Origin: WVZL01 sp041862375
GTDB taxonomy: Bacteria; Acidobacteriota; Aminicenantia; Aminicenantales; Aminicenantaceae
Direction of reading: 5' to 3'
Length of the DNA: 17,748 nucleotides
NCBI GenBank assembly: GCA_041862375.1
Contig: JBGVTE010000063.1
Location: 1-17,748 of the forward strand
Shown piece by piece: positions 1 to 7,118 of this stretch. Numbering within the stretch: position 1 is the first letter of the stretch; every line of letters begins with the position of its first letter. The position numbers and the translations under genes were made by a program. The notes under the pieces are model-generated. The model was not told the DNA's origin and searched no databases. It was given only the letters and a program-made list of their open reading frames with translations.

Positions 1-143
1 TAGAGATGGTGATGCCTGGAGACAATGTGAATTTAGATATTGAGTTGATAGCGGATGTGGCGATGGAGAAGGGGTTGAGGTTTGCGATACGAGAAGGGGG
101 ACGGACTGTAGGAGCAGGGACAGTTACAGATGTTTTGGAGTAG
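1..143 (+). CDS. tuf: Elongation factor Tu, C-terminal fragment (5' end outside window)
   Basis: Only the last 46 codons are present, read from position 3 to the TAG at 141-143. EF-Tu carries aminoacyl-tRNA to the ribosomal A site as a GTP complex. The fragment covers the end of beta-barrel domain 3: it begins EMVMPGDNV, continues through ELIADVAMEKGLRFAIREGG and ends RTVGAGTVTDVLE, which is the near-invariant C-terminus of bacterial EF-Tu. The GTPase domain lies upstream of the window. A tuf gene just before rpsJ is the common arrangement at the str/S10 junction, so the piece is a window-edge truncation and not a pseudogene. The gap to rpsJ is 91 bases. Confidence 0.96.
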   Translation, partial: EMVMPGDNVNLDIELIADVAMEKGLRFAIREGGRTVGAGTVTDVLE

Positions 144-218
144 ACAGGAGCAGCCATCAGGCATAGGAGATAAAAAAGATAAACATATTAGACAAATAAA
201 CTATATGAGCGAAAAAGG

Positions 219-231
219 CTAAGGACCTTAG
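219..231 (+). promoter_or_regulatory. Small hairpin overlapping the rpsJ Shine-Dalgarno sequence
   Basis: CTAAG-GAC-CTTAG forms a five-base-pair stem with a three-base loop. The DNA is palindromic over all 13 bases around one central base. The best Shine-Dalgarno match for rpsJ, AAGGA at 221-225, lies inside the stem and loop, nine bases before the ATG at 235. The fold would hide the ribosome binding site of the first gene of the S10 block. The stem is short, so a regulatory role is inference only. Confidence 0.35.
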
Positions 232-234
232 AAT

Positions 235-555
235 ATGGAAAAGATAAGAATTAGGCTAAAATCTTTTGATCATCGGCTGTTAGACCAGTCTGTAAAAGAT
301 ATTGTCATAAAAGCTAAAAGAACTGGGGCAAATATATCAGGACCTATCCCCCTTCCTACTAAGATTCATAGATTCTGTGTCCTTCGATCTCCTCATGTGG
401 ATAAGAGATCGAGGGAACATTTTGAAATGAGAATTCACAAAAGATTAATTGATATCAGCGATTACAATAACGAGACTATTGAGGAGCTGCAGAAATTGGA
501 TTTACCTGCTGGCATTGATGTCGAAATACAAGCCTTCGGAGCTGGAGGAGAATAG
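235..555 (+). CDS. rpsJ: 30S ribosomal protein S10
   Basis: S10 sits in the head of the small subunit and also serves as NusE in transcription antitermination. The 106-residue product is close to the usual 102-105. It shows the family core: IRIRLKSFDHRLLDQS at the start, the GPIPLPTK loop and the HVDKRSREHFEMR segment. The C-terminus, DVEIQAFGAGGE, is a few residues longer than in E. coli. The ATG has an AAGGA at nine bases, which is partly buried in a potential hairpin at 219-231. It is the first gene of the S10 block, and rplC follows after two bases. Confidence 0.98.
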   Translation: MEKIRIRLKSFDHRLLDQSVKDIVIKAKRTGANISGPIPLPTKIHRFCVLRSPHVDKRSREHFEMRIHKRLIDISDYNNETIEELQKLDLPAGIDVEIQAFGAGGE

Positions 556-557
556 CT

Positions 558-1220
558 ATGGTAGAAGGACTGATTGGAAAGAAAATCGGCCAGAGCCAGA
601 CTTTTGACGAAGAGGGAAATGTTGTTCCTGTAACCGTGATAAAAGCAGGTCCGTGCACTGTTATTCAAAAGAAAACAAGAGAAAGAAACGGTTATGCAGC
701 TCTCCAATTGGGATTAGTGGAGGAGAAAGGAGTAAAACAACCAACAAAACCTCTCTTAGGGCATTTTAAAAAAGCCGATGTCCCCCCGATAAAAATTCTC
801 CGTGAAGTGCGATGTGATGAAAAAGCAGAGATAAAAGAAGGAGATCAAATTTTTGTAGATATTTTCGAGGAAGGCGAGAAAGTTCATGTTGTTGGGACAA
901 GTAAAGGAAAAGGCTTTGCCAGCGTAATAAAACGTTGGGGATTTCGAGGTGGTAAAACAAGTCACGGTTCCATGTTCCATAGAGCACCGGGTTCAATCGG
1001 AGCCTCTGCATTTCCTTCTCGGGTTGTTAAAGGAAAAAAATTACCTGGACACATGGGGCACGAGAGGGCGACAGTAAGGAATCTTACAGTTGTTCAGGCT
1101 GACAGGGAAAATAACCTTTTAGTGATCAAAGGCTCTGTCCCTGGAGCCAAAGGTGGATGCCTGTTAGTTAAGAAAGCAGATTTTGGTCATCCCACCTTAA
1201 AGAAAGCGAAAAAAGAGTAA
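558..1220 (+). CDS. rplC: 50S ribosomal protein L3
   Basis: L3 is an early assembly protein of the large subunit whose long loop reaches the peptidyl-transferase centre. The 220-residue product begins MVEGLIGKKIGQSQTF and contains the diagnostic loop SHGSMFHRAPGSIGASAFPS at about residues 138-157, followed by VVKGKKLPGHMGHERATVRN. The length matches the usual 205-220. The ATG lies two bases after the rpsJ stop, with GGAGGAG inside the end of rpsJ as ribosome binding site, so translation is probably coupled to S10. Confidence 0.98.
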   Translation: MVEGLIGKKIGQSQTFDEEGNVVPVTVIKAGPCTVIQKKTRERNGYAALQLGLVEEKGVKQPTKPLLGHFKKADVPPIKILREVRCDEKAEIKEGDQIFVDIFEEGEKVHVVGTSKGKGFASVIKRWGFRGGKTSHGSMFHRAPGSIGASAFPSRVVKGKKLPGHMGHERATVRNLTVVQADRENNLLVIKGSVPGAKGGCLLVKKADFGHPTLKKAKKE

Positions 1221-1229
1221 AAGAAAGAA

Positions 1230-1850
1230 ATGGCAAAGATACATGTTTTAGATAAAAGTGGGAAGAAATCGAAAGAGATTAATTTGCCCCGTGAAGTCTT
1301 TTCTTATCCTGTAAAAAACCACCTTCTCTACGAGGCTGTCATAAGCCATCAAGCCAATCAAAGGGCTGGCACAGCTTCAACCAAGACAAGAAGAGAAGTC
1401 AGAGGAGGGGGCCGTAAACCTTGGAGGCAGAAGGGCACTGGAAGAGCAAGAGCTGGGAGTATACGCTCTCCCTTGTGGAGAAAAGGCGGCATTACGTTTG
1501 GTCCCAAGCCAAGAAGTCATTTCTACAGTTTACCGAAAAAGGCAAAGAGGAATGCTTTGAAATCAGCCTTATCTATGAAATTTGCAGAAAAACAGATGAT
1601 TATCCTTGATGAGATTGTTGTTAAAGAGCCAAAGACAAAGGAAGGAAAGCGATTCTTGGATAACTTTAAACTAGATTCAGCTTTAATCGTCGGCCGCCTT
1701 GAGAATGAAAATTTATTCCTTTCTCTGAGAAATATTCCAAGGGTAAAGGCTGTTGATTGCGATCAAGTTAACACATATGATGTTTTAAAACACAAATGGA
1801 TTGTTTTTACCCGGCCAGCTTTTGAATCTCTAATGGAGAAATTGAAGTGA
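1230..1850 (+). CDS. rplD: 50S ribosomal protein L4
   Basis: L4 lines part of the peptide exit tunnel. In E. coli it also represses the S10 operon by binding the leader RNA. Of 206 residues, the family signature is the extended arm at about 45-85: NQRAGTASTKTRREVRGGGR followed by KPWRQKGTGRARAGS, with the RSPLWRKGGITFGPKPR stretch next. The start has only a weak purine-rich sequence ahead of it (AAAGAAAG). It overlaps rplW by four bases (GTGA). No E. coli-type L4-binding leader can be recognised before rpsJ. Confidence 0.98.
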   Translation: MAKIHVLDKSGKKSKEINLPREVFSYPVKNHLLYEAVISHQANQRAGTASTKTRREVRGGGRKPWRQKGTGRARAGSIRSPLWRKGGITFGPKPRSHFYSLPKKAKRNALKSALSMKFAEKQMIILDEIVVKEPKTKEGKRFLDNFKLDSALIVGRLENENLFLSLRNIPRVKAVDCDQVNTYDVLKHKWIVFTRPAFESLMEKLK

Positions 1851-2140
1851 AGGATTCCCATCAAATCATTATAAGGCCGGTCATAACTGAAAAAAGCACA
1901 TGGCTGAAAGATCAAAACAGGGAAGTCTGTTTTGAGGTAGATAGAAGAGCTAATAAAATTGAAATAAAAAGAGCAGTCGAGCAGCTCTTCAAGGTTAAAG
2001 TTGAAAGAGTTAGAACTCAGAATAAGAGAGGCAAGATCAGGAGAGTTGGACGTTCAGAAGGTAAGAAAAGAGACTGGAAGAAAGCTTATGTAAAACTACA
2101 AGAAGGCGAAAAAATGATTGAGTTCTTCGAGGCAGTATAA
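1847..2140 (+). CDS. rplW: 50S ribosomal protein L23
   Basis: L23 lies at the mouth of the exit tunnel and is the docking site for trigger factor and signal recognition particle. The 97-residue product starts at GTG in a GTGA overlap with the rplD stop. It shows the family pattern: IIIRPVITEKSTWL near the start, CFEVDRRANKIEIKRAVEQL in the middle, then VERVRTQNKRGKIRRVGR before a KRDWKKAYVKLQEG end. The length is normal. The GTG is supported by the family N-terminus, which starts just before the IIRPVITEK motif. Confidence 0.97.
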   Translation: MKDSHQIIIRPVITEKSTWLKDQNREVCFEVDRRANKIEIKRAVEQLFKVKVERVRTQNKRGKIRRVGRSEGKKRDWKKAYVKLQEGEKMIEFFEAV

Positions 2141-2141
2141 A

Positions 2142-2969
2142 ATGGGAATAAAAAAATACAGGCCGACAACACCCAGCCTGAGAGAGAGAACGGGTCTAAA
2201 TTTCGAGGAGCTGACAACCAGTGAGCCATATAAACCTTTACTTGAATCTCTCTTTAAATCAGGAGGAAGAAACTCTCAAGGTCATCTTTCCTCTAGACAC
2301 CGCGGAGGAGGGCACAAGAGGTTATACCGAATTATTGATTTTAAAAGAGATAAAATTGATGTTCCAGGTGTAGTGGAAACAGTCGAGTACGATCCCAACC
2401 GAACTGCTTTTATTTCCCTAATAAAATACGCAGATGGTGAGAGACGTTATATATTAACTCCTTTGGATTTGAAAGTTGGTCAACCCATAGTCTCTTCTGA
2501 TAAACACGTAGATATTCTCCCAGGGAATTCCTTGCCGCTCAGGTATATTCCCCTAGGAACTAAAATTCATAACATTGAATTGAAGAAAAATAAAGGTGGT
2601 CAACTTGCACGATCTGCAGGTTCAGGTGCTCAGATATTGGCAAAAGAAGGAGAATATGCTCAAGTGCGCCTTCCCTCTTCAGAGATCAGGAAAGTCCACT
2701 TAGATTGTCGAGCAACTATCGGACAAGTTGGCAATGTTGACCAACAGAATATTTCAATCGGCAAAGCAGGGCGTAATCGCTGGAAGGGGAAAAAGCCCCA
2801 TGTAAGAGGAACAGCCATGAATCCTGTTGACCATCCTCATGGTGGAGGAGAGGGAAAAGCAAAAGGCGGCAGGAATCCAGTAAGTCCAGGGGGCAAGCCG
2901 ACGAAAGGTTATAAGACGAGAAGAAACAAACGGACTCGACAATTCATAGTAAGACGAAGGAGCAAATAA
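2142..2969 (+). CDS. rplB: 50S ribosomal protein L2
   Basis: L2 is a primary 23S rRNA-binding protein needed for subunit joining and peptidyl-transferase activity. I place the start at the ATG at 2142 (MGIKKYRPTTPSLR), giving 275 residues as in most bacteria. The frame stays open to a TTG at 2118, but that would add eight unrelated residues inside rplW, and GAGG at 2129-2132 is well spaced for 2142. Motifs include HLSSRHRGGGHKRLYR, VETVEYDPNRTAFISLI, and the conserved C-terminal block AMNPVDHPHGGGEGK with the histidine important for activity. One base separates it from rplW. Confidence 0.97.
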   Translation: MGIKKYRPTTPSLRERTGLNFEELTTSEPYKPLLESLFKSGGRNSQGHLSSRHRGGGHKRLYRIIDFKRDKIDVPGVVETVEYDPNRTAFISLIKYADGERRYILTPLDLKVGQPIVSSDKHVDILPGNSLPLRYIPLGTKIHNIELKKNKGGQLARSAGSGAQILAKEGEYAQVRLPSSEIRKVHLDCRATIGQVGNVDQQNISIGKAGRNRWKGKKPHVRGTAMNPVDHPHGGGEGKAKGGRNPVSPGGKPTKGYKTRRNKRTRQFIVRRRSK

Positions 2970-2971
2970 TC

Positions 2972-3262
2972 ATGGGAAGGTCCCTCAAGAAAGGTCCTTT
3001 TATTGATCTAAATCTAATGGAGAAGATTGAGGCTTTAGGAGCTCAGGGAGAAAAAAGGAAGGTGATCAAAACATGGTCCCGCCGTTCTACAATTATCCCT
3101 GAAATGGTAGGAATAACAATTGCTGTCCACAATGGAAGAAAATTTATTCCAGTGTTTATAACAGAGAATATGGTAGGACATAAATTAGGAGAATTCTCTC
3201 CGACAAGAACATTCAAAGGGCATACATCAAAAACGGCTCGGACTATAAGGATGAAAAAGTAG
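2972..3262 (+). CDS. rpsS: 30S ribosomal protein S19
   Basis: S19 forms a head complex with S13 next to the A site. The 96-residue product starts MGRSLKKGPFIDLNLMEKIE and carries the family stretch TWSRRSTIIPEMVGITIAVH, then NGRKFIPVFITENMVGHKLG and EFSPTRTFKGH. Length and motifs are fully typical, apart from a slightly longer basic end (TARTIRMKK). It lies two bases after rplB and three before rplV, in the invariant rplB-rpsS-rplV-rpsC order. Confidence 0.98.
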   Translation: MGRSLKKGPFIDLNLMEKIEALGAQGEKRKVIKTWSRRSTIIPEMVGITIAVHNGRKFIPVFITENMVGHKLGEFSPTRTFKGHTSKTARTIRMKK

Positions 3263-3265
3263 AAA

Positions 3266-3628
3266 ATGGAAGATAACAACTTTGCTGCTAAGGCTACTGC
3301 TAAATATGTAAGAATTTCTCCACAGAAATGCCGATTAGTAGCAGATTTAATTAGGGAAAGATTTGTAGGAGAAGCCCTCACTATACTGCGCTTTTCCTCC
3401 AAGAAGAAAGCGAGTGCTGTGGTGGGAAAAGTCCTCCAGTCGGCTATTGCAAATGCCCAGCAGAAAGTCCCTAATATAGATGTTGATAACCTTTATATTT
3501 CAAGGATCTTTGTCAACCAAGGTCCTCAGTGGAAAAGATTCAGAGCTGCTCCTATGGGGAGAGCTCATAGAATCCTTAAGAAAACAAGCCATATCCACGT
3601 CTTTTTAGAAGAAAAGAAAGGAAGATAA
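3266..3628 (+). CDS. rplV: 50S ribosomal protein L22
   Basis: L22 contacts all 23S rRNA domains and narrows the exit tunnel with its beta hairpin. The 120-residue product has AKATAKYVRISPQKCRLVADL near the start, KKASAVVGKVLQSAIANAQ in the middle and the C-terminal hairpin region QWKRFRAAPMGRAHRILKKT, the segment where macrolide-affecting changes occur in other bacteria; nothing unusual is seen there. The ATG at 3266 has a poorly spaced AAGGA about 14 bases upstream, so re-initiation after rpsS is likely. Confidence 0.97.
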   Translation: MEDNNFAAKATAKYVRISPQKCRLVADLIRERFVGEALTILRFSSKKKASAVVGKVLQSAIANAQQKVPNIDVDNLYISRIFVNQGPQWKRFRAAPMGRAHRILKKTSHIHVFLEEKKGR

Positions 3629-3631
3629 TAA

Positions 3632-4300
3632 GTGGGACAAAAAACGCATCCTGTCGGTTTTAGATTAGGCTTTAACAAACAGTGGAGTTCTCGATGGTTT
3701 TCAAAGGGACAAGATTATAGGCGCCTGATTCATGAAGACCTGAAGATGAAGAAGGAGATAAAGGAGAGGTATTTACATGCGGGGATTGCTGAGGTGGATG
3801 TCGAGAGAGTTGGTCCAAAAGTTAGAGTAATAATCCACACAGCTCGACCAGGTATTATAATCGGTCGAGGAGGAAAGGAAATCGAGAATTTAAAAAAGTT
3901 TCTACAGGATATTACACACCGGGAAGTTTATATAGATATCAGAGAAGTAGACAAGCCTGAGATAGACGCTTTGCTGGTGGCTGAGGGTATAGCGATACAG
4001 CTTGAGAAGAGAATAGCTTATCGTAGAGCTATGAGGAGAGCGGTTGAAATAGCTATGAAAATGGGAGCTAAAGGAATAAAAGTGATGTGTTCAGGCAGGT
4101 TAGGAGGCGTAGAGATAGCTCGATCTGAGTGGTATTTAAGAGGTCAATTACCCCTTCAGACTTTGAGAGCAGATATTGATTATGGCTTTACTGAAGCATT
4201 TACAACCTATGGTCAGATTGGAATAAAGGTCTGGATTTACAGAGGTGATATCGACAAGCCCAAGATGACTTCTCAAACTGCTGAAGTCGAGGAGATTTAG
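3632..4300 (+). CDS. rpsC: 30S ribosomal protein S3
   Basis: S3 binds the head of the small subunit at the mRNA entry channel, where with S4 and S5 it helps unwind mRNA. The 222-residue product opens MGQKTHPVGFRLGFNKQWSS from a GTG codon preceded by AAAGGAAG. The KH domain carries GIIIGRGGKEIENLKKFL at about residues 73-90. The C-terminal domain has GVEIARSEWYLRGQLPLQTL and IDYGFTEAFTTYGQIGIKVW. Length is normal. The family starts at exactly this Met-Gly-Gln-Lys, which supports the GTG. Confidence 0.98.
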   Translation: MGQKTHPVGFRLGFNKQWSSRWFSKGQDYRRLIHEDLKMKKEIKERYLHAGIAEVDVERVGPKVRVIIHTARPGIIIGRGGKEIENLKKFLQDITHREVYIDIREVDKPEIDALLVAEGIAIQLEKRIAYRRAMRRAVEIAMKMGAKGIKVMCSGRLGGVEIARSEWYLRGQLPLQTLRADIDYGFTEAFTTYGQIGIKVWIYRGDIDKPKMTSQTAEVEEI

Positions 4301-4302
4301 CC

Positions 4303-4725
4303 ATGCTGATGCCCAAAAAAGTTAAGTACAGAAAACATCAGAGAGGAAGGATGAAGGGAAAAGCTTATCGAGGAGCTCGCTTATCCTTTGGTGAGTACGG
4401 TCTTCAAGCTTTAGAGCCGTGTTGGCTGACTGCCCGTCAGATAGAAGCTGGAAGAATAACCATTACCCGGCACATCAAAAGAAGAGGAAAGCTTTGGATT
4501 AGAGCTTTTCCCTGGAAACCAGTTACGAAAAAACCTACAGAAGTAAGAATGGGAAAAGGGAAGGGAGATCCTGAGTTCTGGGTCGATGTTGTTAGACCAG
4601 GAATGATATTATACGAATTAGAGGGTGTCTCTAAGAGCATAGCCAAAGAGGCTATGCGATTAGCTGCCTATAAGCTTCCTGTAAAAACAAGATTTATAGA
4701 AAGAGAGAGTGTAGAGTTACAATGA
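4303..4725 (+). CDS. rplP: 50S ribosomal protein L16
   Basis: L16 sits near the A-site tRNA elbow and the peptidyl-transferase centre. The 140-residue product begins MLMPKKVKYRKHQRGRMKGK and contains GEYGLQALEPCWLTARQIEA, then PVTKKPTEVRMGKGKGDPEF. Two in-frame ATGs (4303, 4309) are possible. The first fits better: GGAG at 4291-4294 is eight bases away and relatives also start ML-PK. A small oddity is tryptophan in AFPWKPVTKK where a charged residue is common. It overlaps rpmC by four bases. Confidence 0.97.
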   Translation: MLMPKKVKYRKHQRGRMKGKAYRGARLSFGEYGLQALEPCWLTARQIEAGRITITRHIKRRGKLWIRAFPWKPVTKKPTEVRMGKGKGDPEFWVDVVRPGMILYELEGVSKSIAKEAMRLAAYKLPVKTRFIERESVELQ

Positions 4726-4919
4726 AAGCTAGGGAGTTAAGGGAATTGTCTGAGGAGGAATTGCGCGGTAAAGAAGTTGAATTGAAAGATCAGCTTTTTA
4801 AACTTCGCATTCAACATAATCTAGGCCAGTTAGATAATGCAATGAAGCTAAGAAACGTCAGGATAGATATAGCTCGAATAAAAACCATATTAAATGAAAA
4901 GAGTAAAGGAATAGAATAA
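4722..4919 (+). CDS. rpmC: 50S ribosomal protein L29
   Basis: L29 is a small two-helix protein near the tunnel exit beside L23. The 65-residue product shows MKARELRELSEEELRGKEVE, then LKDQLFKLRIQHNLGQLDNA and the closing helix VRIDIARIKTILNEK. This is the standard L29 pattern and length. The start lies in an ATGA overlap with the rplP stop, so translation is coupled. It is followed by rpsQ after three bases, as in nearly all bacteria. Confidence 0.97.
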   Translation: MKARELRELSEEELRGKEVELKDQLFKLRIQHNLGQLDNAMKLRNVRIDIARIKTILNEKSKGIE

Positions 4920-4922
4920 GGA

Positions 4923-5225
4923 ATGGAAGAAAAGAAAAGAAGAAGGACAACTAAAATAGGTATTGTTGTTGGGAATAAAATGAAGAAAACTGTCACTGTT
5001 CTCGTAGAACGCCAATTAAGGCATCCTTTGTATAAAAAGATTATAAAAAGAAGAAAAAAATTTCTTGTTCATGACGAATACGAGAAATGTAGGATAGGTG
5101 ATGTTGTCAGAATCGTAGAAACAAAACCCATAAGCAAGAAAAAAAGGTGGCGAGTACTAGAGATAGTGGGTCTCTCTCCAGAAGAGAAGAGGGAAGGTAA
5201 AGAAGCTGAGGAAAAAGGAAAATGA
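4923..5225 (+). CDS. rpsQ: 30S ribosomal protein S17
   Basis: S17 is an OB-fold primary binder of the 16S rRNA 5' domain. Of 100 residues, the core is typical: KIGIVVGNKMKKTVTVLVER, HPLYKKIIKRRKKFLVHDE, then IGDVVRIVETKPISKKKRWR. The product is longer than the usual 80-90 because of a charged C-terminal tail, roughly residues 84-100 (SPEEKREGKEAEEKGK). The tail is of low complexity and its role is unknown. The stop overlaps the rplN start by four bases. Confidence 0.97.
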   Translation: MEEKKRRRTTKIGIVVGNKMKKTVTVLVERQLRHPLYKKIIKRRKKFLVHDEYEKCRIGDVVRIVETKPISKKKRWRVLEIVGLSPEEKREGKEAEEKGK

Positions 5226-5587
5226 TACAAGCTCAATCCATCCTCAGAGTAGCAGATAATTCAGGAGCACGAAAGATTATGTGTATTACTCCTTTGGGAG
5301 GAGGAGGGAAAACTGCCTCTATAGGAGATGTTATTTCTGCTACAGTGAAGGAGGCTGAGCCCGATAGTAAAATACCAAAAGGGAAGGTGGTAAGAGCTGT
5401 TATTGTTCGAACAAAAAAGGAGATTCGTCGCAGAAATGGCTCTTACATACGTTTTGATGATAACGCTGCAGTCATAATAGACCGAACAGGAGAGCCCATA
5501 GGAACAAGAGTGTTTGGGCCTGTTGGGAGAGAATTGAGGGATAAAAAATTCATGAGGATTGTTTCTCTTGCTCCGGAGGCACTTTAA
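5222..5587 (+). CDS. rplN: 50S ribosomal protein L14
   Basis: L14 lies at the subunit interface, where it contacts 16S rRNA and is the docking site for the silencing factor RsfS. The 121-residue product starts MIQAQSILRVADNSGARKIM and includes GKVVRAVIVRTKKEIRRRNG, FDDNAAVIIDRTGEPIGTRV and FGPVGRELRDKKFMRIVSLA. This is a textbook L14 of nearly invariant length. The start overlaps the end of rpsQ (ATGA), and its own stop overlaps rplX by one base (TAATG). It opens the spc block. Confidence 0.98.
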   Translation: MIQAQSILRVADNSGARKIMCITPLGGGGKTASIGDVISATVKEAEPDSKIPKGKVVRAVIVRTKKEIRRRNGSYIRFDDNAAVIIDRTGEPIGTRVFGPVGRELRDKKFMRIVSLAPEAL

Positions 5588-5913
5588 TGAATAAGATCTA
5601 TTTGAAAAAAAATGACATAGTCATTGTAAAAAAGGGAAAAGATAAAGGAAAAACTGGGAAAATTCTGAAAGTATTACCTGATAGAAGAAGAGCCATTGTA
5701 GAAAAAGTCAATTTTGTTAAAGAGTTCATTCGCCCGGACCGGAGCAAGAATATTCAGGGAGGTATTATGGAGAAGGAAGCACCTATTCATGTTTCTAATT
5801 TGATGCTTTACTGTTCTGATTGTGGACAAGGGATTAGAGTAAAGAAGAAAATTTTGGATGATAATAGCAAAATAAGGATATGTAGCAAGTGCGAAGGCAG
5901 CTTTGAGAGGTAA
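5587..5913 (+). CDS. rplX: 50S ribosomal protein L24 with a C-terminal four-cysteine knuckle
   Basis: L24 is one of the two assembly initiators of the large subunit. The 108-residue product has the KOW motif early, as DIVIVKKGKDKGKTGKILKV, then VEKVNFVKEFIRPDRSKNIQ and GGIMEKEAPIHVSNLMLYC. The last third holds two CxxC pairs, C76-SD-C79 and C99-SK-C102, around a basic stretch (GIRVKKK). That is a plausible zinc knuckle, present in some bacterial L24 proteins and absent in others such as E. coli. Translation probably depends on rplN, since the ATG shares a base with its stop. Confidence 0.97.
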   Translation: MNKIYLKKNDIVIVKKGKDKGKTGKILKVLPDRRRAIVEKVNFVKEFIRPDRSKNIQGGIMEKEAPIHVSNLMLYCSDCGQGIRVKKKILDDNSKIRICSKCEGSFER

Positions 5914-5929
5914 AAATAGGGAGCAATAA

Positions 5930-6472
5930 ATGAGTCGTTTTTATGAAAAATACATAAAAAAAGTTGTCCCTGCTCTTCAAGAGGAGTTTTCTATAGAAAA
6001 TAAGATGGCTGTACCAAAGCTCGAAAAGATAGTCTTGAATATTGGAGTAGGAGACGCAACTCAGAATATCAAGATTTTAGATACAGCTAAGACTGAATTG
6101 AGTCTGATTACTGGGCAATGGCCTGCTGTCGGGAGGGCGAAAAAGTCAATTTCTGCTTTCAAACTTCGTAAAGGGCAGCCTATTGCATGTTATGTAACCC
6201 TTCGGGGGAAAAGAATGTATGAATTCTTTGACCATCTCGTGAGTATTGTGCTTCCCCGTGTTAGAGACTTCAGAGGAGTATCTCCTCAATCCTTTGATGG
6301 AAGAGGAAACTACACCCTTGGCTTAAAAGATCAACTTGTTTTTCCAGAAATAGATTATACAAAAGTAGAAAGATCCAGAGGCATGAATATAACCATTATC
6401 ACTTCTGCCGAAACCGACGAAGAGGCTCATGCTTTGTTGAAAAAATTAGGAATTCCCTTTCGAGAGGCTTGA
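5930..6472 (+). CDS. rplE: 50S ribosomal protein L5
   Basis: L5 binds 5S rRNA in the central protuberance and contacts P-site tRNA and S13. The 180-residue product shows the family features in order: FYEKYIKKVVPALQEEFSIE, VPKLEKIVLNIGVGDATQN, the tRNA-facing loop GRAKKSISAFKLRKGQPIAC, PRVRDFRGVSPQSFDGRGNY and a C-terminal MNITIITSAETDEEAHALL. Length is typical. The 16-base space before it is the position of the S8 operator in E. coli, but no comparable fold is visible here. Confidence 0.98.
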   Translation: MSRFYEKYIKKVVPALQEEFSIENKMAVPKLEKIVLNIGVGDATQNIKILDTAKTELSLITGQWPAVGRAKKSISAFKLRKGQPIACYVTLRGKRMYEFFDHLVSIVLPRVRDFRGVSPQSFDGRGNYTLGLKDQLVFPEIDYTKVERSRGMNITIITSAETDEEAHALLKKLGIPFREA

Positions 6473-6487
6473 TAGAGAGAGGATAAA

Positions 6488-6673
6488 GTGTCAAGAACAT
6501 CATCTATGGCAAAATATTTGAAAAGTCCAAAATATGCTACCCGCGTAAAGAAACGTTGTAGAATTTGCGGACGTTCTAAGGGCTATTACAGGAAATTTGA
6601 TTTGTGCCGGTTGTGTTTCCGCGAATTAGCCTTAAAGGGTGAAATTCCTGGAATAATAAAAGCATCATGGTAA
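6488..6673 (+). CDS. rpsZ: 30S ribosomal protein S14, zinc-binding type Z
   Basis: This is the short, zinc-binding form of S14, a late assembly protein of the small-subunit head. The 61 residues carry the ribbon C24-RI-C27 and C40-RL-C43 inside KKRCRICGRSKGYYRKFDLC, and end with the family hallmark GEIPGIIKASW. A GTG start at 6488, preceded by GAGAGAGG, places the first zinc cysteine at residue 24, the same as in Bacillus. A later ATG (6506) would shorten the protein by six residues and is less likely. The gene may equally be named rpsN. Confidence 0.96.
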   Translation: MSRTSSMAKYLKSPKYATRVKKRCRICGRSKGYYRKFDLCRLCFRELALKGEIPGIIKASW

Positions 6674-6694
6674 ATTCGAAAGAAGGTTACAATC

Positions 6695-7093
6695 ATGAGT
6701 TTAACTGATCCTATTGCTGATATGTTAACGAGAATAAGGAATGCTATTAAGGTCAAGCAAAAAGAGGTAAGCATCCCTTCGTCTCGCATAAAGGTTGAGA
6801 TTGCAAAAATATTAAAGGAAGAGGGCTATATTAAAAACTTTAAGGTTATCGATGATAACAAGCAGGGTATTTTAATCATAAATTTAAAGTATACGGAGGG
6901 CAATCAAAGCCCTATTTCTGGTCTTCAGAGAGTAAGCAAGCCAGGTTGCCGTGTATACTGTACTAAAGAATCAATCCCTAAAGTCCTTGATGGACTGGGA
7001 ATTGCTGTAGTCTCTACTTCAAAAGGAATTGCTGTTGGAAAGAAATGCGATGAGCTTGGTGTTGGAGGAGAGGTCTTGTGTTATATCTGGTAA
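6695..7093 (+). CDS. rpsH: 30S ribosomal protein S8
   Basis: S8 is a primary binder of the 16S rRNA central domain and, in E. coli, the translational repressor of the spc operon. The 132-residue product begins MSLTDPIADMLTRIRNAIKV, continues VSIPSSRIKVEIAKILKEEG and ends with the RNA-binding part: RVYCTKESIPKVLDGLGIAV, then VVSTSKGIA and GGEVLCYIW. Motifs and length are standard. A 21-base spacer separates it from S14. Confidence 0.98.
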   Translation: MSLTDPIADMLTRIRNAIKVKQKEVSIPSSRIKVEIAKILKEEGYIKNFKVIDDNKQGILIINLKYTEGNQSPISGLQRVSKPGCRVYCTKESIPKVLDGLGIAVVSTSKGIAVGKKCDELGVGGEVLCYIW

Positions 7094-7118
7094 TATCTTC
7101 AAATGAGGAAGGCTCGAA

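Noticed and set aside
1..143. Truncated tuf as a pseudogene
   Set aside because: The sequence runs off the window edge with an intact, conserved C-terminus and a normal stop; there is no sign of decay.
194..213. Possible promoter in the tuf-rpsJ gap (TTAGAC and TATATG)
   Set aside because: The spacing between the two boxes is only about eight bases, so they cannot work together as a sigma70 promoter.
2118..2141. Longer form of L2 starting at TTG 2118
   Set aside because: It would add eight residues unlike the family, inside rplW. The ATG at 2142 gives the usual 275-residue length and has a well-spaced GAGG.
3043..3402. 119-codon frame on the - strand across rpsS and rplV
   Set aside because: It is antisense to two conserved ribosomal genes, has no ribosome binding site and resembles no family; it is a shadow of their codon usage.
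5914..5929. S8 operator of the E. coli type before rplE
   Set aside because: The 16-base spacer has no inverted repeat or bulged-helix pattern.
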